This document shows, piece by piece, positions 55,786 to 64,000 of a stretch of DNA of 64,000 bases. Within the stretch, counting starts at the first letter, position 1, and each line of letters starts with the position of its first letter. A program made the position numbers and the translations under genes. The notes under the pieces are model-generated. The model was not told the origin of the DNA. It did no database searches and worked only from the letters and a program-made list of their open reading frames with translations. Location of the stretch: assembly GCA_963693285.1 (NCBI GenBank), contig OY848921.1:4335497-4399496 (forward strand), in the 5' to 3' direction. The DNA comes from Xestospongia muta. Its lineage: Eukaryota > Porifera > Demospongiae > Haplosclerida > Petrosiidae.

Positions 55786-57425
55786 TATGAGTAGTCTGAC
55801 AACTTGAAAAAGAAATTTTTAGTAGCATCTATAAAAGGACCATGATTAGTCCGATGAGGAATATGCTACAACTGTATTTAATAAACAGTGGAGGTAATGT
55901 TATTGATACCTAAAGTTCCATTAGAGGTTCTCATTTTCTTTATATGAAAATAAATATGTTTTGTGTACACAATCCTAGATAATAGAAGTTACTAGAAAGA
56001 ATGGATGATATTACTATATTGCCTATCTTTGAAAAAATTGATCTTAGTTTACACTAATGAGCAAAGCTTTTGACCTTTTGATAGGACAAAGGGAAATGTC
56101 TTGACACATTTTACAGTGTACTGTTTATTCAGAAATACACACTCAATTGACTGCACACATAATATAGTACTGTAATATATTTATTTTACCCCATACCAAA
56201 AATATTTCCAACCCTAAACCATAAGCCTAGTATACAGTATTCTTTCAACCATGATACTTAAGCCAACTAAAACGTCTAAAGAAAAATTAAGATTGCCATA
56301 GACCAAAACTTGTGTAAATAGCTATGTGGTTGTATTATAAAGCTTAAATTTCTCACTTTGCCTCAGCACATCAAAATAACTTACTCTTATTTCGGATGGA
56401 GGTGAAATCTTTTTCCTTCTTAGAACCATGACATTGTCCAAATCTACCCTCCAAGTTCTCAATGCTTGTTTGTAACCTTTCTTCTGAATTTTTAATATCT
56501 TGCAGAATTTTATCCATTGCAGAATTTTATACATTGCTAAAAAATCACAACATAATATATAAAGCGTACAGTTTTACTATTTACCTGTCTGTTCATTATT
56601 AATAAGGTTATGGACAACAAGAGATTCCTTAACTTTACATTTGGAAGAAGTTCTTGATGTTGAGGTACTTTTAGCATGGCTGGGGGTTATTTTAGTATAA
56701 GCTTTAGCCCGTAGAAGTAACTTTGCTACTAGCTTTAACTTTGTCTTTCATTTCTAAAGAAGCGCTAGCATTTATTCAAGAAGGTATCTGAGATGGACCA
56801 ATGGCATTTTCTAAGTGAGAGAGTAGTTTCAATCTACTGTTAACTGCTATTCTTGGAGGTGTAGGAGGAATTATGACAGCACTTGAGTCACCATATTATG
56901 TACTGTGAGAGTTATAAGAACTCGATGTCTTGCTCTCAGCATACTCATCATAGCCAGTATCTTTGAGTAATCAAAATAGCTAGGAATGGGTTGATGCTGC
57001 TGGAACAAATTGGCCATCTTCTGACTTCTATAGCCAGAGAGAACAAGATAAACAAAACTATACTGAGATCCCATGTCTTTCAGCTTCCTTATTATGTGAT
57101 CATTGCAACACTTGGTTACTTCATTCTAAAATATCTGAAATTAAGACAGTCAAAGACTACAAGTTTCAAGCTTTGCGGACATTGTTTTAAAAGACTCATT
57201 GAAAACTTACAAGCAGCATCAATGATTATACTGTCACTCAGGAATCTGGTGTAATATATCACAACTCCAGAAGCACAATTAGGATGATAGATCTTCTACC
57301 AGTTTGTCTGACTCATCTGGTGATGATACTGTTAAGGAGACTGATATATATATTTGGATAAACATTCCAAATCGCAGATGCTGGCTACTACCCACTTACC
57401 AAAAGAACAAGACAATATTTACTAT
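55786..57425. other. No firm gene
   Basis: AT-rich. A minus-strand piece near 56540-56390 (MDKILQDIKNSEERLQTSIE then NLEGRFG) would form a coiled coil; an 87-aa plus frame at 56991-57254 has no motif. Nothing assignable. Confidence 0.3.
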
Positions 57426-58260
57426 TTATTCATTAGATTGAAAAGTGCTTTCATTGTGAAAAAAAATTACTGTCTTGCTAAGTGCTTCTCCTGATAGACA
57501 TTCAAGATCATGTGGCAAAGCCAAATTAGCCTGATCTGTTGGGGCATTTGATGAATTCAGAAAGCCCAAAACTGCTATTCTTCACACAAAGTCTTAACGT
57601 TTGTGACCATCCACAAAAACACCTTTCTTGGCTGTCACAATAGTAAATCCCACCTGGTGCATCCATGTACATGCTGTTTCATGTGATATTTTCCTAGGGA
57701 ATCCAGGTTCCAATGTTTGATTGGGAAGGAAATGTTCATTGACCCATTGGCAAAACTTGGCTTCAGTCAGGTTAGGTTGTTCCTTAACTGATGCATTAGA
57801 CCTGATTTATCGCTCAGCCTTCTTAGTTAGATCCTTATTGCTCCACAGGACACCAGTTCTCCTATAGTGTCCTTGTTTACTCTCTGGGATCTCACCAGTT
57901 TCAAAGAACTTTGCTTTCCACTCTCATATTGTACGATCCGACTTGCCAATCATAATGCCTGCAATTTCAGCTACCTCAGTTTCCTTATTGTGTAACAGAT
58001 TACTCAGTTGGAAAGTTAAATAAAGACCAAGGGATACTAGATCATCTCGTTTAAATTGCCCCACCCAATTCTCACAGAAAGAGTCTTTAACATGACCTAC
58101 GTCAGATTTTATACTACTGTCAATCCAAATCATTGGTAGTCTTCATTGACAGATTCATCGATGATGCTGACTCTTCCAATGGTTGATTCCTTTCTTGAAG
58201 TTTCCTTCTGGCTTTTATCAAATTTTCTGGCACTGTTTTCTTCACATATACTTAGGAGGC
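57425..58260 (-). pseudogene. DDE-type transposase relic with altered first aspartate
   Basis: From about 58240 the minus strand reads ENLIKARRKLQERNQPLEE, then a long frame (58133-57924, DSFCENWVGQFKRDDLVSLG to GIMIGKSDRTI). This continues FFETGEIPESKQGHYRRTG, CQWVNEHFLPNQTLEPGFPR, TACTWMHQVGFTIVTAKKGV and FVDGHKR. It ends RIAVLGFLNSSNAPTDQAN, KTVIFFHNESTFQSNE. The last motif is the usual FHDEST of this family with aspartate replaced by asparagine, so the catalytic site is lost. Several stops. The remainder of the core is missing beyond 57425. Confidence 0.55.
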
Positions 58261-58559
58261 ATTTCAAAAAGTTCAAAAACTTGGTGTTAGTCGAAGTGTG
58301 AATCTTCCCCCGGTAACCACGCGCGTATCGTGTATGATTTCATAGGCGGCCTAAATAGGTTGATTAAGTAAAGAGCTGTTGCAAGATGAACAAATTGATG
58401 CAAAAATCAAGAATATTGGATGCTGTTTACACAAGATACAGCCTGAAGTAGGTTTTGGAAGTACATGTCTGGTTGCACTAAACTATCATTGTCCAGTTAA
58501 TGGTATCAGGATTTGGTAGTCGTAATATGTGAGCTATGCCTCGCAACCTTTTTAGTTCC

Positions 58560-59040
58560 CTTGATATGTCAGCAATTATGCTGGAAGTTACTCAAATAAT
58601 AGAGCAACTTGAATCATCAAGGAAGCAATTGCACTTGTCAAGATGTGCACTGTGTGATCTAACTAATGAAAAGGATAGACTGTAGGAACAAAAAAAATCT
58701 CTCAGAAAATCTTTATAAGCTGAACTCTCTAATGACACAGAAGATACGTTTGTAGCCGATGAAAAAAATCCCACCTTTCAAACTAAGTACGGAAGTTGTA
58801 CTACCCATTATTGTCGCCTGGAGTTCCTGCTATAAAAATTGCCTTCATAGTTCGGCATGTTTTGAAATGCTTTAATCCTACTGTTGATGTTTCTACCTTG
58901 TCTCTCTATCCCAACAAAGTTGTGCCAGTTACAATTAAAGGTCATTAGTCATGCTCAAAAAGCCACAATTTTTGGTGAAACTACATTAACGAATGGAAGA
59001 TTTCACTTGAACACAGATGGAAAAACAAAGCAACATGTGT
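58560..59040 (+). pseudogene. Relic of a repetitive transposon-associated protein
   Basis: Plus-strand pieces: IEQLESSRKQLHLSRCALC (coiled coil, about 58600), GVPAIKIAFIVRHVLKCFNP at about 58822, STLSLYPNKVVPVTI, then ATIFGETTLTNGRFHLNTDG at about 58965-59025, broken by stops and frameshifts. The FHLNTDGKTK end resembles the HTDGTTK motif of multi-copy proteins in cnidarians and sponges. Function unknown. Confidence 0.35.
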
Positions 59041-59427
59041 AGCATCTCTACTTCTTCAGTACATTTTTGTACATTAAACTGAAGACTTTTTCTTTCAACA
59101 ATGTGTTCATCTTTTTTGTGGTGATTAGACAAACACAGGTGTGATAATTTTGCAACTTATTTAACACCTGAAAATGTGTTAATTTTGCACAGTAAACTGT
59201 TGTGTCCAAAGTTGTTTTAAGAATGAAAAGATTTATATACATGGAATAAAAACTAATGAAATAAAATAATGTTTGAATAATTGTGTATCTAATTTTATAT
59301 ATGCATAAATTCTTACACGAAAATACTTCTGTTACAGTTTACAACAATCTGTTTTCAGTGTGGTAATAAAATTACATAATAGGGTAGACATCTTGCATAG
59401 CTTTTTGCTAAGCAGTATATATGTGTT

Positions 59428-60919
59428 CTAAGAAGGTATACATAGTTTCCAGACCTTTAGGGTATGCCATATTAAAGGCATAAACTCTATTTTGCATATT
59501 ATATGTGATTCTGCTACAAGAAAGACTTCTTTAACATCACCAAGCTGTCCCAACACTATTAGGGAAGCTACAGCCTCTTCTATATAAGATATTGTACTGT
59601 GTAGGTCACAAGTCACCTGCAAAAGTAAACCAATACTGATGATAATTATTTAGTGAAGAGAGATGATTAACTTACTCGGGTAATATTCATGAGTTTGTTG
59701 TCATGACAGGGCTTAGACTTTTGATCTTTTAAAATGTGGGACAAACAAAATAATGCATTGATTGTCAAATTTTTCTCTGTTGCATGAATTTGGCATCAAC
59801 TCAGCTACTAATGCATGGTTTGGTTTTGATTTTCGAGACTCTATTATTAATGCCCGGTTATGTCTTGCAAAAGAGGCCTCATCTTCCCCTTCAGAAGTAA
59901 CCTGAACCTAATACAAAACTTTCAATCATTAGCACATCTATACCTGCAATTTAAAACTGTTATTATATCAGTCTAAAGGATATTCAAGTATATGTTACAT
60001 ACATTTAAGCATACTTTTTTGGCAATTATAGCTTACATGACCACTGATGGGATTCTAAGAAATGGATATTACTGAACTATAGCCCTGCCAACTCTATCAT
60101 AATCTTCTCTCTTGGGATAGCGCTTATATATAGACATAATTCCAGAAATGCTAGTATAAAACTTTGTAGTCAATGTAGAAGTCATTTTTCCTAGAGAAAA
60201 ATAGTAATAATATTGCATAGTTTCTTCACTTATCAAAGTACCTGTAAGCAAATCAATATCCAAAGTCTGTCCCATAAGTCTTAGGAAAAGGGAATGGATC
60301 AGGAATGTCATCATCATCTGATGACTCAATTATAATCACAGGTGGGGGGGATACATGATGAAACTGGTCAGCTAGCTTGAGGTTTTCAGTCACACTCAGA
60401 CATTTTTTAGGATACAATAATAACAGGAAGTAGGTCACTACACACCTTTAATATTGGTGGAAAAAATCTCACAGCCCAGCCCGGATTTTGTTTGCTATAT
60501 AATTAGGTTTTTGTACTTACCTTTATAGGTGAGCAAATCTGTATAGACGAGGAGATATGTCACCGTCCTGCATTAAAAGACAACATTAATAAAATACAGA
60601 AATACACTTTTATATACTGCATGATCACAAGTCATAAGCATGTTTGGATAAAGCTAAATTGGAATTATATATATATAATGCAACATACCACATCTTCCTC
60701 GGTAAAAAGATCATCACTTGGAAAAGATGAATTGTTTAGAACAGACACATCATTGGTAATGAGATCATCAGGGAGAATCGAGTTTTTAATTTCAACAATG
60801 CGAACCCTTTCTTTGTTACACGGAATATAGGTGCTGTCTGAATCAACCCATTCATCAAAAACCCCTAAGTACAAACAAATTGCTCCTGATGCTGACTGAA
60901 GACCTCTTGTGTATTGCAT
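59428..60919 (-). pseudogene. Decayed multi-exon gene of an uncharacterised family
   Basis: Minus-strand exons in order: 60919-60690 (MQYTRGLQSASGAICLYLGV, acidic end, GTATGT donor), 60574-60530, and 60438-60250 (PPPVIIIESSDDDDIPDPFP). Next comes 60230-60069 with TKFYTSISGIMSIYKRYPKR and EDYDRVGRAIVQ followed by a stop. Then 59910-59720 (EASFARHNRALIIESRKSKP, NHALVAELM) and 59620-59428 (VTCDLHSTISYIEEAVASLI, ending LKVWKLCIPS). The RYPxxEDYxxVGRAIV and SFxRHNxAL blocks occur in uncharacterised multi-copy proteins of fish and cnidarians. Stops (after AIVQ, after FGY) indicate decay, although some introns could hide them. Confidence 0.4.
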
Positions 60920-60984
60920 TCACACTCCTTATTAACGTGCCGTAATTCTTAAAGTTAACGTAATGTTGAAATAGAAGTTTTTTC

Positions 60985-61650
60985 TATTCCTAACAAAACC
61001 TCTAAACATTGGAAAGCTTTAAGAGAGAAGTACACTAAAGAACATAAAAAAATTAAAAGGCCAACAGGTACAGGGGCAAAAGAGTGCCAATTCTACCTTT
61101 TAATGAACTTCCTGAAGGATTTTGTTCCGCATAGAAAGTAAGCAACTATAGTTATGATGTACCTGATGGTGAACTAAATTTTACTACAATAGCACTGTTT
61201 CTAACTTGTGTGTCAGCATAGAGGGTGTTAGTGACCACAAAACTGACGATAGTGCCACCACTGACATGCCACCACAAAGTGTTTCAGGACGTCCCACCCT
61301 GTATTAGGATGCAGTGACTGATGGGGCAGATTCAGTAGTTGAAGAGCTCGAAAAAAGCATCAATGTAGAAAAGCTAGGTGGCAATATTGATACCACATTA
61401 TTTCACCTGCATTTTAATGTATGTTCCTATACAGGACAAGTACACCAAGCAGTAAGTGATCACCAAGGACACATCCCATTGCTCCACTCCACCCAGACCA
61501 AAGAAGAAACGAAAAATTGAAATGGACCCTTTTGAAGAAGAAATCCTACACCAGCTAAAAGAGACCAATAAGTTACCACAATCTGAAAGCAATGATGAAG
61601 ACTTGTCATTTGGCAGCTAAACAATTGCGTGACACATTTACAACTACTTC
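60985..61650 (+). pseudogene. MADF/BESS-type protein relic (H2)
   Basis: KHWKALREKYTKEHKKIK and MNFLKDFVPHRK, ending at a GTAAGC donor (61137), are the second half of a MADF domain. After an intron the frame includes DSVVEELEKSINVEKLGG at about 61330. Then, with a shift, comes the basic and acidic tail KKKRKIEMDPFEEEILHQLK and ESNDEDLSFG to about 61616. The C-terminal BESS-like end that should follow is found instead on the opposite strand at 61746-61968. Confidence 0.6.
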
Positions 61651-61745
61651 AATTCTACTGCTGGTGCTTTGGCATGGCAGCAAGCCCATGTTAAATCTAC
61701 TTAATATAATGATTGAATGATGAAATCATGAATAGTAAATTGTTA

Positions 61746-61968
61746 TTAACAATACAGTAAATTAGTCATCATTTTCTGTGGCTGCATTAGGTGCACCATT
61801 TGGACAAAAACTATAGTAGGGTGGATTGATGCCCAAATATGGTATTTCTTGATAATGTGGTAATGCATGGCTAAAAATGTTGCGAGTGTTGTAAATTCAA
61901 GCTCATACAACAGCTGATGTATTTTTATTTTGGTTTGAGCTTTTTTCTGTGGCTGTAGCCTTTTTAGG
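61746..61968 (-). pseudogene. Inverted C-terminal piece of the H2 MADF gene
   Basis: The minus strand reads NLKRLQPQKKAQTKIKIHQL then LYELEF, matching LKLKRLEPRQ...KIQQLLYDIKF of H1, where it lies on the same strand as the rest of the gene. It directly follows the transposase stop (TGA at 61972-61970). An inversion of about 0.2-0.3 kb explains this. Confidence 0.6.
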
Positions 61969-61969
61969 T

Positions 61970-63181
61970 TCATCGCAATGATTCTGCCGAACTTGAATAT
62001 CGATTACTGCCAACCTGATGAATTTATGAAAATCCATTGTCATTTAGACTTCTCCAATCACCTGGAATTATATTACCTTGCCTGTCCCCTGATTGACATA
62101 TCCTGGTGGACAGTTATATCGAGCTGAAGGTGAACACTGTGCTTCCAATATTTTCAAATATTTGTGCAGAGCACATGCTGTCTGTGTTATTTTAGTAACT
62201 TTATCAGGCTTGGCAACAATTGACCTTCGAAAGACTCAAAACTTGGTAGCCAATATACCAAAGGCATTTTCAATAACTCTTCGAACCCTAGACAGGCGAT
62301 AGTTGAATATTCTTTGGTTTAAAGGTAAGTAAGTGCCTGGATGTGGCCTTAGCATATAGGTTGTTAGTGTGAATGCCTGATCAGCAACAAAAAAAATATG
62401 GAATTGGCAATCCAAGATCATCAATATTTTCAGCTCCAGGCAATGACAACGATTCACTTTTTATTCCTCTACCAAACATTGAGTTGCTGAAAACACCACC
62501 ATCACTCTGTCTCCCATAATCATCAATATTGAGTAGAGTAAAACAGTAGCTGTAATCACACACAGCCATCAAAACAATACTATGAGTACCTTTGTAATTG
62601 TAGTACTGGGAGCCTGCGTTTGCTGGAGCCTGCATTACAATATGCTTTCCATCTATGGCCCCTACACAGTATGGAAAGTTCCGTACAGTCTCAAAACCCT
62701 CACTGATTTTCCTCCATTCCTCACTAGTTTTAGGGACATGCACAAACTCAGGGGAAAGTACTTCTCATAATGCATCACAAGTGCTTTCAATAATATAACT
62801 GACAGTTGAGTGGCCCAAACGAAAAATAAACGAGATAGTTTGCATAGAGTCCCCAATAACCAAAAATCGCAAAATAACTACTAGTCTTTCTCTTGTTGAT
62901 ATTGGTTCCCTCAGTCTTGTTACTTTGTTACTTATTATGGGGCCAACACGACTCAGCAAATCGTCAAACCTCACTGGACACATGTGAAAATGTTTATAAT
63001 AGCCAGAGTGTTCAAACAGTCATTTCCTGAATAATAGCATGGTATTCTACCATTGATTTCCTAGACTGAAAAATCTTTCTGACCCAAAGTATCTACGCCA
63101 TTTTTGAGTGCGTTTCCTTCTCCAACGAAGAAGCAATAACAAAAGTAACTGTCTGTCCAGGCTTCTTACTTCATCAGCCAT
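61970..63181 (-). pseudogene. HARBI1-like DDE transposase (pseudogene, H2)
   Basis: Begins MADEVRSLDRQ at 63181 and ends GSNRYSSSAESLR at 61970. Landmarks: RWRRKRTQKWRRY, FHMCPVRFDDLLSRVGP, a helix-turn-helix (ERLVVILRFLVIGD, FRLGHSTVSYII), YCVGAIDGKH (first aspartate), GRQSDGG (second), [13 protein letters not shown] (glutamate). Breaks: frameshifts near 63125 and 63025, TGA for tryptophan at about 62766 (AL-stop-EVLSPEF), a frameshift in a run of eight A at about 62388, and another near 62235. About 60% similar by eye to H1, so same lineage. Confidence 0.8.
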
Positions 63182-63554
63182 ATTGTTTTCTGTGTCACAC
63201 CCATTACCAACACCCCTTGTGCAATTGTATAAGCGCAAAAAGTGTTTTTGATAAATTTCCAATGTGAATGCGAATCCATTTGCATTGTGGCATGGTGAAT
63301 AAATTATGTAACATTAACTGTATTGCGCATTTCTAGTGTGAACTTCTCTTTATAGCATATCTGCACAATAGAATCGCTGGATTGAGTGTAAATTATTTTT
63401 TTGCTCTCTAAACAAAATCAACAACTTCTGGCAATCCTCCATCTGTGAAAGTTGACAAACTGACAACATGATTCACTGTAGTTCATAGCTGAGCATGCGC
63501 AGTATCCATTAGATCTTTTATTGTGCTTTAATTAGAAATCTAATTAAAGAAATC

Positions 63555-63806
63555 ATGTTTGGTTGCCCTAGGTGTAAACGCTTTTATGCTAAGTCGTATT
63601 GGAGTGGGCTAAAGCACATAAGGAAGTGCACCAGTTCAAATGTGGGTTCAAAATTTCCTGTCATTTCTGAACAGTGTCTCTCATACAGTTTTAGTCTGTG
63701 GCACAAACTCTTCAGCGGTAAAGGATCAGGACAAACAAAAATTTTACATGTACTTAGTACATTTTACCATAGTTTAGATTTTTTCAGAAGTTGCAAGATA
63801 AGCTGA
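63555..63806 (+). CDS. Possible zinc-finger first exon (83-aa frame)
   Basis: MFGCPRCKRFYAKSYWSGLK then HIRKC has the CxxC...HxxxC spacing of a C2HC-type finger at the very start, preceded by an AT-rich leader. The rest of the frame has no motif and may be intron. Weak. Confidence 0.3.
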   Translation: MFGCPRCKRFYAKSYWSGLKHIRKCTSSNVGSKFPVISEQCLSYSFSLWHKLFSGKGSGQTKILHVLSTFYHSLDFFRSCKIS

Positions 63807-63897
63807 TGAAAGATTCTTGAATTCACCTATAAGATTGCTGGCAGGATTATCAGCTACAACAGATGATAATGCTCCCCGAAGGTATTGTGTGTTTCCA

Positions 63898-64000
63898 TTA
63901 ACCCTTTATAGCCCGTTGACGTCTAAAGACGCGCGTACGCATTTTCGCTTAACGACCGTTGCCGTCCTAGGACGTCATGGAAATAAGGTAAAGAAAAGCC
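63898..64000 (+). mobile_element. Possible end of a TTAA-type (piggyBac-like) element
   Basis: TTAACCCTTTATAGCCCGTT followed by GACGTCTAAAGACG and GGACGTC motifs. A TTAACCCTTT start with short inverted GACGTC repeats is typical of piggyBac-type termini, and the stretch is much more GC- and CpG-rich than its surroundings. The element would extend beyond the window; not provable here. Confidence 0.3.

Larger units (their letters stand above)
60945..63393. mobile_element. Harbinger element H2 (left end truncated)
   Basis: Same layout as H1: MADF-type gene on the plus strand, transposase on the minus strand. The right end finishes AGTGTAAAT at 63393, the mirror of the ATTTACACT that starts H1 and H3. 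The first MADF exon and the left terminus are absent; unrelated decayed-gene sequence lies directly to the left. Confidence 0.65.

Overview
The window looks like AT-rich, repeat-laden nuclear DNA of a simple metazoan, most probably a demosponge (an Amphimedon-like genome). This is an inference from content: fibrinogen-related (FReD) and SRCR recognition-domain exons with introns of only about 50-65 bp, a decayed membrane-type parallel beta-helix protein, and many decayed DNA transposons. No ribosomal RNA, tRNA, CRISPR array or bacterial operon was seen. Only one multi-exon gene reads intact: a secreted 288-residue FReD protein at 25023-26000 (minus strand).

Layout. 0-1.7 kb: a compact cluster of short intronless-looking ORFs on the minus strand, facing one small plus-strand ORF across a 160-bp AT-rich region; the two promoters are near-identical 20-bp TATA blocks in mirror orientation. 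It is unlike everything else here and is the best candidate for an undescribed element, possibly virus-like. 1.7-6.6 kb: decayed SRCR exons (plus) and FReD exons (minus) interleaved with two exons that look like the OSCP subunit of mitochondrial ATP synthase. Most of this (2433-6633) is repeated as a direct copy at 30698-34994. 7.1-8.7 kb: a dead Tigger/pogo transposase. 9.4-9.8 kb: a 98-bp exon-like tandem repeat. 10-11 kb: a dead Gypsy gag-protease fragment. 11.5-14.4 kb, 17.9-20 kb and 60.9-63.4 kb: three Harbinger elements, each with a plus-strand MADF/Myb-like gene convergent with a minus-strand transposase; all are broken. 20.1-20.7 kb: an 86-bp tandem repeat. 22.3-23.3 kb: two small foldback/MITE insertions with target-site duplications. 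23.4-31.4 kb: a FReD cluster with one intact gene, several pseudogenes and inverted copies of the FReD promoter.

35.2-41.2 kb is about 6 kb of satellite: 28-bp, 111-bp, 56-bp (2 x 28) and 30-bp arrays. 44.1-46.5 kb is a beta-helix pseudogene. 47.0-48.7 kb is a short MULE-type element with about 9-bp target-site duplications; it keeps a FAR1-like N-terminus and a PHD finger but has lost its catalytic core. 50-60 kb is a graveyard of decayed ORFs (cysteine-cluster/KDZ-like, hAT, a DDE transposase and unassigned families). The last 100 bp may hold the end of a TTAA-type element.

Functionally, the active part appears to be a recognition-receptor cluster (FReD with adjacent SRCR exons) that has been reshaped by duplication, inversion and transposon insertion. 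Protein families were assigned by eye from translated motifs; no database search was run.
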